From assembly GCA_937957915.1 (NCBI GenBank), contig CALGNZ010000104.1:1-49639 (forward strand): a stretch of 49,639 nt of DNA. The letters are read 5' to 3'. This DNA comes from an uncultured Granulosicoccaceae bacterium. Its GTDB lineage: Bacteria > Pseudomonadota > Gammaproteobacteria > Granulosicoccales > Granulosicoccaceae. The notes under the pieces are model-generated. The model saw only the letters and a list, made by a program, of their open reading frames with translations. It was not told the DNA's origin and did not search any database. The position numbers and the translations under genes were made by a program. Of this stretch, positions 17,150 to 25,627 are shown piece after piece. Within the stretch, counting starts at the first letter, position 1. Every line of letters begins with the position of its first letter.

Positions 17150-17719
17150 ATGATCAAGAAAGTACTGGCAATAAGTGTGTTGGCAACTGGTGTAGTGTTA
17201 AGCGGTTGCTCCAGCGATGATGACGACGCCCCTGCTGCTACGGTTCCAACAGCTACCCCCGGCGTTGGTAACAGCGTCTACGACAACATTGTGAACGACG
17301 CCAATCTGTCTACGCTGCTTGCTGCTATTGACGCGGCCGGGCTCGCGGATACGCTGGACAACGAAGCAACGGACTTCACTGTATTCGCACCCAGCAATGC
17401 TGCTTTTCAGGCGCTTGAAGATGCTGATCCCAACGACGATGCAATTGCAGCGTTGATAGCTGATCCGACCACACTGTCGTCAATCCTTACCTATCATGTG
17501 GTGAGCGGTACGACCGACGCTGCGACAGCAACAGCTGCTGCCCCTGCGGACCTTACCACCGTCAATGGCGCAACAGTAGCGCTCGGGTTGTCGGATACCG
17601 CGGGAACAGGGCTATCAATTGGTGGTGCAGATATACTCATCGGTGATTCCAACTACGATGCTGATACCTCTGTTGGCGTTGTGCACGTGATTTCCGCCGT
17701 GTTATTACCGCCTGAATAG
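17150..17719 (+). CDS. Fasciclin-domain lipoprotein
   Basis: A 189-residue protein with a lipoprotein signal (lipobox LSGC, Cys about residue 20), an Asp/Ala/Thr-rich linker, and one fasciclin (FAS1) domain of about 140 residues. Recognisable FAS1 elements are the H1 region 'DFTVFAPSNAAFQAL', 'LSSILTYHVVSG' and the H2-like end 'GVVHVISAVLLPPE'. FAS1 domains mediate adhesion or matrix binding. The ATG at 17150 has AAAGGAG nine bases upstream. A strong terminator follows 45 bases after the stop, so the gene is a single transcription unit. Confidence 0.93.
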   Translation: MIKKVLAISVLATGVVLSGCSSDDDDAPAATVPTATPGVGNSVYDNIVNDANLSTLLAAIDAAGLADTLDNEATDFTVFAPSNAAFQALEDADPNDDAIAALIADPTTLSSILTYHVVSGTTDAATATAAAPADLTTVNGATVALGLSDTAGTGLSIGGADILIGDSNYDADTSVGVVHVISAVLLPPE

Positions 17720-17763
17720 GAAATCGCAAGCGGCAGTTGATAGCAGACTGTAGAAAACCGACT

Positions 17764-17796
17764 GACAGCACATCGCCCGGGTGTGCTGTCTTTTTC
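17764..17796 (+). terminator. Rho-independent terminator after the fasciclin gene
   Basis: Perfect nine-base stem GACAGCACA / TGTGCTGTC followed by TTTTTCTT. Its position just after the stop codon fits a terminator of the fasciclin transcript. Confidence 0.9.
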
Positions 17797-17966
17797 TTAT
17801 CATCGTTACCGTGAGCAGCGCCGTTCTGAATCCGGGCAGGTGTGCTTTGTATAATTTGCCCGTGCATCCGCTCGGGTAGTCTAGTAAAGTGTGGTGAACA
17901 GGGCGAGCTTCAATGGTGTCGCCCGGTAGTTGAAGTCCGGAAGTATTAGCTGTAGGAAGTAAAATT

Positions 17967-19934
17967 ATGTCCAGAAACTCCCCCGCTGCCGCCAGGCAAT
18001 CGTTCAGGCAAATGCCCGATATCCACGCCACGTTAAAGAAATTCTTCGGTTACGATACCTTCCGCGATGGGCAGGAGTCGGTAATTCAGCATCTCATCGA
18101 GGGTAAATCTGCCGCTGCAGTGTTCCCGACCGGTGGTGGCAAGTCACTGTGTTACCAATTGCCGGCGCTGGTATTTAGCGGACTCACGCTGGTGGTGTCA
18201 CCGCTCATCGCGCTGATGAAAGACCAGATAGATGCGTTGGAAAAGCGAGGTATAAAAGCCGCGCGGCTCGATTCGTCGCTTTCGCTCGAAGAATACCGTC
18301 AGGTTATGGATGACATACGCGACGGTACCCTGCAGTTGCTGTACGTGGCACCCGAGCGTTTTAATAATGAGCGCTTTCGTGCATCCCTCGACAGCATAGA
18401 AATCTCCTTGTTTGCGGTTGATGAAGCGCATTGTATTTCCGAGTGGGGGCATAACTTCCGGCCAGATTATTTAAAGCTCGTCGAGTTTGCCCGTGCCTGT
18501 GGTGCAAAACGATTACTGGCATTAACCGCAACTGCAACCAAAGACGTGTTACAGGATATCTGCAGGCAATTTGAGATCACCCCTGAATGCGCTGTTAACA
18601 CGGGCTTTTATCGATCTAACCTGACCCTGCGCGCAACCGCGGTCAATTCGTCAAACCGCGATGATACGCTGCTCACACTGTTCCGGCAGCGAGAGCAAGA
18701 GGGGCCTTCAATTGTTTATGTCACTCTGCAGAAAACTGCAGAGGCTGTGGCTGCGCTGTTAATGAAGGGAGGGTTTAACGCTCGTCACTATCACGCTGGT
18801 ATGAAAGACGAGCAGCGTGCTGAAGTGCAGGATTGGTTTATTCAGTCTGACGCTGGCATCGTTGTCGCCACCATTGCGTTTGGTATGGGTATAGATAAAA
18901 GTAATATTCGCAATGTATACCACTATAACCTGCCCAAAAGTCTGGAGAATTACTCGCAGGAAATTGGCCGGGCCGGGCGAGATGGTCAACTGGCAGTGTG
19001 TCATCTGCTGGCGTGCCCTGATGATTTAATTCCACTCGAGAACTTTATATACGGAGATACCCCTACGGCAGCGGCGGTCACCAGGTTTGTAGACAGTATA
19101 TTTTCACAGGAGTCAGAATTTGATATCTCTCTGTACGAGCTTTCACGACAGTGTGATATCAGGCCACTGGTGCTGCGCACACTGCTTACCCAGTTGGAGC
19201 TACAGGGTTTCATAAAGGGCGGTACACCTTTTTACGCTAATTATCAGTTTAAGCCGCTGATGTCGTCAAAAGAGATACTGGCCAATTTTGATGAAGAGCG
19301 AAAACAGTTTATTGGCAATATATTTAAACAGGCAACTAAAGCCCGGACCTGGTTTCAAATAGACCTTGAGCAAACCGCTGGTATTCTGAATACACCACGC
19401 GAGCGGCTGATCAGGGCGCTTGATTATCTGGCCGAAAACAAAATGCTCGAAGTAAAAGTGGCTGGTGTACGTAATCGCTACACCATAGTCAAGCGGCCAG
19501 AGTCAACCAGTGCACTGGCGCAGGAACTTTCAGACGCAGGTTATCAGCGCGAACTTCGCGAGTTGCAGCGCTTACAGGAAACCGTTGACTGGATATGTCT
19601 GAGCCAGTGTCAAACGTCCGCATTGACCGAACGATTCGATAGTGCGTTACCTGCAGATTGCGGTCATTGTTCGTGGTGTGAAAATAGAACAGCGGTCTCG
19701 CTGGATCAGCGTGGCACGCAAAGCCCTGGCAGCGATGTAATTAACCGTGTGCTTGCTTTACAAGCGGCACACCCTGCGGAATTACCAACGTCAGTGGAGT
19801 TGGCACGTGTGCTATGCGGTCTTTCGTCTCCCGCGATTAGCAAAGCTAAATTGCAGAAAGAAACACTGTTTGGCAGTTGCGAGTCAATAGGCTACCAGCT
19901 CGTACTTGATGCCGTTAATGATTCACTGAAGTAA
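17967..19934 (+). CDS. RecQ-family ATP-dependent DNA helicase
   Basis: A 655-residue superfamily 2 helicase of the RecQ type. Motif 0 is at 27-36 (FGYDTFRDGQ), Walker A TGGGKS at 55-60, Walker B DEAH at 152-155 followed by the RecQ aromatic-rich loop (CISEWGHNFRPDY), then 'TATAT' and the motif VI 'QEIGRAGRDGQ'. The zinc motif is C-x16-C-x2-C-x2-C (Cys 548, 565, 568, 571), as in RecQ, but it lies near the C-terminus, after a winged-helix-like region of about 200 residues. In E. coli RecQ the order is zinc, winged helix, HRDC. There is no HRDC domain. The upstream leader has a GGGCGA/TCGCCC hairpin at 17901-17924 and a GGAAG ribosome site. Confidence 0.92.
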   Translation: MSRNSPAAARQSFRQMPDIHATLKKFFGYDTFRDGQESVIQHLIEGKSAAAVFPTGGGKSLCYQLPALVFSGLTLVVSPLIALMKDQIDALEKRGIKAARLDSSLSLEEYRQVMDDIRDGTLQLLYVAPERFNNERFRASLDSIEISLFAVDEAHCISEWGHNFRPDYLKLVEFARACGAKRLLALTATATKDVLQDICRQFEITPECAVNTGFYRSNLTLRATAVNSSNRDDTLLTLFRQREQEGPSIVYVTLQKTAEAVAALLMKGGFNARHYHAGMKDEQRAEVQDWFIQSDAGIVVATIAFGMGIDKSNIRNVYHYNLPKSLENYSQEIGRAGRDGQLAVCHLLACPDDLIPLENFIYGDTPTAAAVTRFVDSIFSQESEFDISLYELSRQCDIRPLVLRTLLTQLELQGFIKGGTPFYANYQFKPLMSSKEILANFDEERKQFIGNIFKQATKARTWFQIDLEQTAGILNTPRERLIRALDYLAENKMLEVKVAGVRNRYTIVKRPESTSALAQELSDAGYQRELRELQRLQETVDWICLSQCQTSALTERFDSALPADCGHCSWCENRTAVSLDQRGTQSPGSDVINRVLALQAAHPAELPTSVELARVLCGLSSPAISKAKLQKETLFGSCESIGYQLVLDAVNDSLK

Positions 19935-20010
19935 ATGGCTGATCGGGCGCAAGCTGGTGGTGACAGACCGAAGGTCGCATTGTGTCTGTTGCAGTAGTTC
20001 AGCAAATATA

Positions 20011-20040
20011 AACCCTCTCGCAACCGAAAGGGTTTTTTTT
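20011..20040 (+). terminator. Rho-independent terminator after the RecQ-type gene
   Basis: Stem AACCCT(CTCG) / (CGAA)AGGGTT with a short loop, followed by eight T residues. It separates two convergent genes. Confidence 0.88.
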
Positions 20041-20075
20041 GTTCCTGATTATAAAAAAACCGGCCTCTGCTGCCT

Positions 20076-21776
20076 TTAAAAGAAATCCGCAAAGCTGTTG
20101 ATGTCGGTAATAGATCGGGTTTCCGGTCCGATGATCCACAGGTATTCAACCGCATCGGAGAAATCGATTCTTGCACTGAAGCTGTTTAACGCAGCTATCC
20201 ATGCGGCCGAACATTCATTGCCGTTTCGGGCCCAGTTGGCGAATGATCCGCTGGTTGTTCCACCCAGATTTGGTGGCATGAATCCGGCTGTGCCGTTGCC
20301 CACGACATTGCCGTTTGGAATCGCCTGAAAATCAGCTAACAGCTGCACAATTCTGAAGTTTTCGGCAGTGGTTTGCTGTGTATTAAAACCCGCTGAGTGT
20401 TGAATTACCTGCACACGTTTTAGTTGCGTTGCAGTTGCCGCGTGTGCATCCTTCAATCGGTTTAATACATCTGCAGTAAAATCCATCGGTCCGCCATCTG
20501 CAACACGGACACTGCCCCCTGCACTCAGTACTGACCACCACTTTGCGGCCTGGGTATTCACCGCATTTGTCCAGCCGGTTCCTGTATCAAGATAGGTGTT
20601 GAACGCCAGCGAGGCCACTTCGATTGCTCTGTGCTGGCGAGTTCTATGATCATTAGTGCCCTGGCCTCGTGTATTGGTTTCGGTGAGATACGCTGCCGTG
20701 AGGTCATCACCGATGTTGGCATGACCATAAGCGCCAATCACAACTGCCGGATTTCGATTGAATCGACGGGTGATATTACAGCCGGCGGCCATGGCATGCA
20801 GGTCGTCCAGATCAGGGGCGATATCGAAATGCAGCGCGATAAGTACGTTGTCTGTTGTAACGGATGATGGTGTTTCAGGTTCAACTTGCGGCTCTGGTTC
20901 GGTTTCAATTACGGGTTCTGGCTGTGGCTCAGGCTCGGTAACAGGTTCCACCTCTTCCTCGGGTACAACAGCAGGTTCCTCAGGTCCAACAGCAGGTTGT
21001 TGTGCTGGCTCCGGTGCGGTTTCTTTGAAGTCCGGATCCACGCTGGCCGATAGTGGTGCGCAACTGCTGGCGGTTGCGGCGTTCCAGCCCCAGCCACCGT
21101 GGGCCGCTGCATCCGAATAGTCGCAGCTACCGCTGGCCTGTGGTTCTATCGCCGCTTCAACGGCTTGTGCCGCGAGTGGAGCGCAACTACTTCCCGTGCC
21201 GGCATTCCAGCCCCATCCGCCATGCTGATCAGCAGTCGAGTAGTCGCAACCTGTGGCCGGGCTGGTATCGATGCTGTCAGTCGTTGAATGATTAAGCGGT
21301 GGGCAACTGGTGTTGGTCACCGCGTTCCAGCCCCAGCCTCCCTGTTGATGGGCTCCCGAGTAGTCGCAGCCTGTGCTTACGGCGGGAGCGTCAGAAGCGA
21401 TAATAGCGGGTGCGTCTAACGGGGGGCAGCTGCTTCCCGTTGCACCATTCCAGCCCCAGCCACCGTGGTTCGTTGCATCGGAATAGTCGCAGCTTGCGCT
21501 CGTGTCGGGGGCATCGGCGGCAGTGCCGATTTTGTCCGCTACCGGTGGGCAGCTGCTTTCTGTAGCGATATTCCAGCCCCACCCACCGTTTTGCTCCGCA
21601 AAAGAGTAGTCACAGCCACCGGTGGTATCTGCTGGCGATGAAACTGCAATCATGCAGGTTTGGTCGTTTTCCCATCCCCAGCCATCGCCATCAGTATCTG
21701 AACTGGCAAAGTCACATACAGGTGCTGCCATCGAAACAGTGGGAAGCGCAAGAAGCAATAGTACTGGAAGTCTCAT
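20076..21776 (-). CDS. Secreted six-repeat GWGW protein with a C-terminal hydrolase-like domain
   Basis: A 566-residue protein with a signal peptide (first ~18 residues). Six repeats follow, each a Cys pair 20-21 residues apart around a GWGW core (GWGW at residues 32, 65, 106, 147, 187 and 228). The first ('DTDGDGWGWENDQTC') resembles the short CBM10-type 'GWGWE' modules of polysaccharide-degrading enzymes; the other five have the form CDYS...GGWGWN...SCPP/SCAP. A Pro/Glu-rich linker (254-303) leads to a globular domain (309-566) that opens 'LHFDIAPDLDDLHAM', with an acidic cluster (Asp 318, 322, 324, 325). That recalls the metal site of nucleoside-hydrolase-like folds, but this is tentative. 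Repeats probably bind carbohydrate or cell wall. GGAG precedes the start. Substrate unknown. Confidence 0.8.
   Translation of the reverse strand: MRLPVLLLLALPTVSMAAPVCDFASSDTDGDGWGWENDQTCMIAVSSPADTTGGCDYSFAEQNGGWGWNIATESSCPPVADKIGTAADAPDTSASCDYSDATNHGGWGWNGATGSSCPPLDAPAIIASDAPAVSTGCDYSGAHQQGGWGWNAVTNTSCPPLNHSTTDSIDTSPATGCDYSTADQHGGWGWNAGTGSSCAPLAAQAVEAAIEPQASGSCDYSDAAAHGGWGWNAATASSCAPLSASVDPDFKETAPEPAQQPAVGPEEPAVVPEEEVEPVTEPEPQPEPVIETEPEPQVEPETPSSVTTDNVLIALHFDIAPDLDDLHAMAAGCNITRRFNRNPAVVIGAYGHANIGDDLTAAYLTETNTRGQGTNDHRTRQHRAIEVASLAFNTYLDTGTGWTNAVNTQAAKWWSVLSAGGSVRVADGGPMDFTADVLNRLKDAHAATATQLKRVQVIQHSAGFNTQQTTAENFRIVQLLADFQAIPNGNVVGNGTAGFMPPNLGGTTSGSFANWARNGNECSAAWIAALNSFSARIDFSDAVEYLWIIGPETRSITDINSFADFF
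20916..21730 (-). repeat. Coding repeats of the GWGW protein
   Basis: Six imperfect repeats of roughly 100-123 bases encode the Cys-GWGW-Cys modules. The DNA around CAGCCCCA(G/C)CC recurs nearly identically in each. This could allow copy-number change by recombination or slippage. The proline/glutamate linker lies at the low-coordinate end. Confidence 0.75.
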
Positions 21777-22207
21777 ATGAGAATTCTCCGTAGAAAATAG
21801 TGAGACCGCACAGGGCTACGTTTGTGCCATATCCAAATAGCAAAAAGCTTCAAATTAAGAACACGGGATGAATAAGAAACACAAAGGAAGTATAGTGGTC
21901 GTTCGTGGACAGATTGACACCTAAAGCTGGCCGATCAGTGGCGGCGAAAGTGTCTTCAGGGGCGGCTTGTTCTGACGCTTCCGGGCAGCAGGCCGTGATT
22001 TAGAGTGAGCAGTATGGATCTGGCGCGTGGCTTCCGAGGTATGCACAGTTGCACATTGTATTGAACGTCTGATACGAAAATTACTCTGCTCTACATAGCT
22101 TTGCTTAACATTGTGATGATGTTTAACAATGAAAGGCAATTGCCGGCCCCATATCCTTTTTAACTATAAAGTCTTATACGTGAAGCCGTGTATCAGCAGG
22201 AGTAACA
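21777..22207. other. Divergent spacer, no gene seen
   Basis: About 430 bases between the divergent GWGW-protein and lipoprotein genes. It must carry both promoters. No frame with a ribosome site or recognisable product is present, and no clear operator or terminator was found. Confidence 0.4.
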
Positions 22208-23041
22208 ATGAAATATAACAAGTCAAAATCTATAGTGGCCATCAGTAAAGGGCAGTGGATGAAATGTTTATTTTCGCTAACTGCGATTGCTGTAATAACG
22301 GCGTGCGATGTGAGTTCTACATCCGTAACTGATACAAACCTTATTGCCACGTTTCTGGTTCAAAACGATAACGGCCAGGCGAGTGCCACTGCTACGTTTA
22401 CATCCAGTGATCCGGCCGGGGATAACACAGTCGACCTGGTGGCGGGTGAGTCAATCTGGTACCAGAACAATGATGTGAGTAATGAACTGCGTAAGCGTGC
22501 AGATGGTGAGTATTCCGCCGTTTTGGCCACTACTGCAGCCGGGTGGTATTCATTTAACCTGAAAAGGCAATCTGAAGACAGGGAGCTATTCACCCGTGAG
22601 GTGAACGAAAATTATGTATATCTTCCTGACCCCATTCAATCGGTGCAGGCAGAGCCTCTGCAATTTGGATCTGTGATTAACCTAAGCTGGGCACAAGCCG
22701 ACAATGCGTTGCAATCGATCAATGGCTTTACTGCTGAACGCAGCGAAGACACGTTTAACGCTATCGCAACATGTCAACTGGAAGACGAGTCAATCAGCCT
22801 TGCGATAACTGAAGGCCAGACCGCGCAACAGGATGGCATAGTATTGCTGGAGATACCGGTTACCGAGAACTTGCTGCAAGTGCCTGATCTGACAGCCGCG
22901 TCGATTGCAACGCTTCAGTGTGAATTTGATGTGCAGCTGGTGAGAACGATGATTGGGGTTACCGATGTTTCACTAAATCGCAAAAGTAGCGCCAGTGGCC
23001 AGGTTCTGCAGAACATTACTATACAGTGGGTCGGGCAGTAG
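22208..23041 (+). CDS. Uncharacterised lipoprotein
   Basis: A 277-residue protein with an excellent ribosome site (AGGAG) and a lipoprotein signal: a long polar N-region, a hydrophobic stretch, then VITAC with Cys about residue 33. The mature protein is acidic and Ser/Thr/Asn-rich, with two stretches that look like beta-sandwich domains (about 45-135 and 145-275). The segment 'GSVINLSWAQADNALQSINGF' resembles a fibronectin-type or Ig-like strand pattern. Two pairs of Cys in the second half may form disulfides. No family is recognised. It is transcribed alone, and the following spacer carries a dispersed palindromic repeat. Confidence 0.75.
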   Translation: MKYNKSKSIVAISKGQWMKCLFSLTAIAVITACDVSSTSVTDTNLIATFLVQNDNGQASATATFTSSDPAGDNTVDLVAGESIWYQNNDVSNELRKRADGEYSAVLATTAAGWYSFNLKRQSEDRELFTREVNENYVYLPDPIQSVQAEPLQFGSVINLSWAQADNALQSINGFTAERSEDTFNAIATCQLEDESISLAITEGQTAQQDGIVLLEIPVTENLLQVPDLTAASIATLQCEFDVQLVRTMIGVTDVSLNRKSSASGQVLQNITIQWVGQ

Positions 23042-23148
23042 GTTTTGTAGAGGGGCTTCTCTGCCGGGGCCTTCATTATTGAAAAGACCAATAACGAAGC
23101 AAAGTGCCATGTATGAGCTACTAGGACGTTAGCGGTTGCATTGCTCTC

Positions 23149-23188
23149 GTAGGGTGTTGGTGAGCGACGCGAACCGCACAAACCCTAT
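23149..23188. repeat. Dispersed palindromic element, copy 2
   Basis: GTAGGGTGTTGGTGAGCGACGC and onward to AACCCTAT. It matches copies at 3455-3490 (reverse) and 39556-39587 at most positions, and all three lie just outside genes. The arms GGGTGT.GGT and AACCGCAC..ACCC are partly complementary. Confidence 0.7.
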
Positions 23189-23365
23189 GTGTGTTTGGCA
23201 CTTCGCGATTGATTGCTGAAGCACGATACTGTTAGAAATATGCACCACACCAAGCTACCAACTCAACCTGACAAGCGCTTGTCGCCTGGCAGGAGGCGAC
23301 AAGTGTCGATGGCGTCTATTTGCATGCTGGAGTTGGTTTCGCAACAAAGCAACAAAGCAACAGGG

Positions 23366-25015
23366 TTAGGCAGTCGGGCTGTCTACGGGAAGTGTGAAGA
23401 CCATTGAACATCCTGACTCCGTTGATTCATCGTGCCAGATTTTCCCGTGATGTAATTCAATTATCGACCGGCTAATCGACAGCCCTATGCCGAGTCCGTC
23501 ATCTTTAGTGGTTTCGAATGACTTAAACAACGATACATCAGGTGAGATGCCCGGGCCGTTGTCATGCACGATGACGTGTACCATGTCGTTCTGTTGCAGC
23601 GTTGTGACTGTTATTTCATCACCTTTGCTATCGGTGTTGGTAACAGTACTCATAGAATCAATACTGTTGCGTAGTAAATTCAGTAACACTTGCGCTATCT
23701 GAACTCTGTCTGCCCATACTGGCGGAATGTTGCCGCTGTTGACAGCGATATCAATATTATGCGCTCGTGGATCACGTTTGAGTAATCGTATGGCTTGCTC
23801 GGCGATGTTATTGATATTCACCTTACTTTTTTGCGGGTTGTCGCGGCGAATAAGTCTGCGCAGGGTTCTTATGATATCTCCTGCGCGCTGGGTTTCAGAT
23901 TGAATGTCCTCGAGGCATTCAATCATTATGGAATCTATTGTTTCAGCGCCTTGCGCAATTCGTTGTGCTGAATACGCAGACTGCGATATTGCCATTAGTG
24001 GCTGGTTTATTTCATGCGCGAGTCCTGTAGCCATTTGAGCCATGGTGGACACTCGCCCCAGGTGCACCAGTTCATCTTGAAGATGTTGTGATTTGAGCTC
24101 TGTTTCTTCCCGTTGTTTTGCTTCCCTTTTCAATTCATTGTGGCTGTCTTCGAGTGCCTGTTGTGCGGTTACCCTCTGTGTTACATCATCCTGAATGCCC
24201 AGGTAACGAATCACCTTGCCATTGCCATCATATACGGGCGACAGAGTAAGTTCACACCAGAATTCGGACCCATCTTTGCGATAGTTTTTTACAATAACAA
24301 CGATTGCGCGATTTTCTGCAATCGCAGTTCGCATTAATTCTACAGTATCGGTCTGTGTGTCTTTGCCTTGTAAAAATCGACAGTTACGATCAATGATTTC
24401 TGCCTGTGTGTACCCCGTCATTTTTTCAAACCCACGGTTACAATAGATTATCGGGTTGTCAGTCTTGCTGGCATCAGTCAGTAGAATACCTAATGGAAAC
24501 TGTGACTCGACAGCTCTTCCAATAACAGCCACCGGTGAGTTGATTCGTTCGTCTATGAGTCGCATGGCCAGATCAGCCAAATGATCCAGGGCCTTTTTTT
24601 GTGTCTGTGTCAGTGTTTTTGGTTCGGTGCCAATGACACACAGGGTGCCAAGTGCGTACCCGTCAGGTGTACGCAGCGGCTTGCCTGCATAGAATCTTAT
24701 CTTTGGATCTTCTATGACCAGTGGATTGTTTTTAAATCGATCGTCGATCGAAGCGTCGACAACTTCGGTTAGCTCGTCGGGCTTGGTGATCGCGTGAGAA
24801 CAAAATGCCACGTCTCTTGGGGTTTCCGAAATTTCCAAACCAATCTTTGACATAAACCACTGTCGATCCGGATCGAGCAGGCTAATTAGTGCAATAGGCG
24901 TTTCGCAGATAGTCGACGCTGTAGCTGTAATGCTGTCAAATACAGCTTCGGGGGGCGTGTCCAGAATTCCGTAGCGATACAGCGCTTCTAGTCGTTTGTT
25001 TTCCGTGCTATCAAT
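23366..25015 (-). CDS. GAF-LOV sensor histidine kinase (probable blue-light sensor)
   Basis: A 549-residue soluble kinase: GAF (about 1-160), LOV-type PAS (about 168-280), a coiled linker, HisKA with the phospho-acceptor His in GLAHEINQPL (about 334), and HATPase with DNGPGI and GLGIGLSIS. The PAS has the LOV signature NCRFLQG (photo-active Cys about 212), NYRKDGSEFW and the flavin-contacting Gln (about 275). These are the features of blue-light photoreceptors that form a cysteinyl-FMN adduct. The first ATG (24853) would delete 54 residues of the GAF domain. The missing part (ENKRLEALYRYGILDTPPEA and on) is encoded upstream, back to an in-frame stop. The only plausible start there is ATT at 25015, with AGGAG nine bases upstream. 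No response regulator gene is adjacent. Confidence 0.85.
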   Translation of the reverse strand: MDSTENKRLEALYRYGILDTPPEAVFDSITATASTICETPIALISLLDPDRQWFMSKIGLEISETPRDVAFCSHAITKPDELTEVVDASIDDRFKNNPLVIEDPKIRFYAGKPLRTPDGYALGTLCVIGTEPKTLTQTQKKALDHLADLAMRLIDERINSPVAVIGRAVESQFPLGILLTDASKTDNPIIYCNRGFEKMTGYTQAEIIDRNCRFLQGKDTQTDTVELMRTAIAENRAIVVIVKNYRKDGSEFWCELTLSPVYDGNGKVIRYLGIQDDVTQRVTAQQALEDSHNELKREAKQREETELKSQHLQDELVHLGRVSTMAQMATGLAHEINQPLMAISQSAYSAQRIAQGAETIDSIMIECLEDIQSETQRAGDIIRTLRRLIRRDNPQKSKVNINNIAEQAIRLLKRDPRAHNIDIAVNSGNIPPVWADRVQIAQVLLNLLRNSIDSMSTVTNTDSKGDEITVTTLQQNDMVHVIVHDNGPGISPDVSLFKSFETTKDDGLGIGLSISRSIIELHHGKIWHDESTESGCSMVFTLPVDSPTA

Positions 25016-25029
25016 TAGAGTTTACTCCT
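25013..25029 (-). promoter_or_regulatory. Ribosome site and ATT start of the LOV kinase
   Basis: On the minus strand AGGAG (25029-25025) is followed after nine bases by ATT (25015-25013). An in-frame TAA lies at 25024-25022, so no start further upstream is possible. No ATG, GTG or TTG exists in frame until 24853; a CTG at 24985 lies inside the GAF domain. Confidence 0.65.
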
Positions 25030-25159
25030 GTTTTTTTTCCACAAATTCTAAGTAAGTGGCGTGGCGAGACTGCTATGCCTGAAATTATAACGCTTTTTCG
25101 CAGAGGTCAAATATTTACCTGGCGAGTGGTACTGAGCGTTTATCTTTAATTGAAGTTTT

Positions 25160-25540
25160 CTACAGCCGCTGCGGCTTTCGGTATTCAAATGCCGCTGCGA
25201 ATGCGTGAGCTCTGTTGCCGTCAGGGTATTCGAAAATCCAGAATTCAGGTTCAGAATAGACACCAATGAGTTGTACTATTTTAACATTGAGGCCGGTTTC
25301 ATTTTTTACCTCTCGAATGGTTGTTGCGGTAAAAGATTCGCCGAATTCAGGCGGCCCGCCGGGCAGGCTCCACATCGGTTGATCATCCCGCAGATGCAGC
25401 ACTACCTGCCTGCGACTGCTATCCAGTATCACCGCGGCTGTGCCTGGCGTGGCTCTGTCTATTCCCATCTTGTTACCGGCATCGCTCAGACTCGCGGTGG
25501 TAGTTGTCGCGGGTTGACTGCCACACTGCAAGAAATACAT
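25160..25540 (-). CDS. Short NUDIX-family protein, possibly truncated
   Basis: A 126-residue protein (102 if it starts at ATG 25468, an equally possible start). The NUDIX box is at residues 62-84: G-x5-E-x7-RE-V-x-N-E-x-G-L. The first Glu of the usual EExG pair is Asn (80), a metal-binding position, so activity may be weak or altered. The family substrate would be a nucleoside diphosphate derivative. The protein ends at 'FEYRKPQRL', in what should be a central strand of the fold, so about 20-30 C-terminal residues of a normal NUDIX domain seem to be missing. It may be a decaying gene. It is divergent from ada, with which it shares a control region of under 100 bases. Confidence 0.6.
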   Translation of the reverse strand: MYFLQCGSQPATTTTASLSDAGNKMGIDRATPGTAAVILDSSRRQVVLHLRDDQPMWSLPGGPPEFGESFTATTIREVKNETGLNVKIVQLIGVYSEPEFWIFEYPDGNRAHAFAAAFEYRKPQRL

Positions 25541-25627
25541 GATCGACGCCGACGAGTTGGTGTCTGTAATGGATTACCTGCCCGATTTCAGACTGATTCC
25601 TGATTGCAGGCGGTATATATTGTCTGC

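Noticed and set aside
20758..21120. Plus-strand open frame rich in Gly/Ser
   Set aside because: It is the antisense of the Pro/Glu-rich linker and repeats of the GWGW protein gene.
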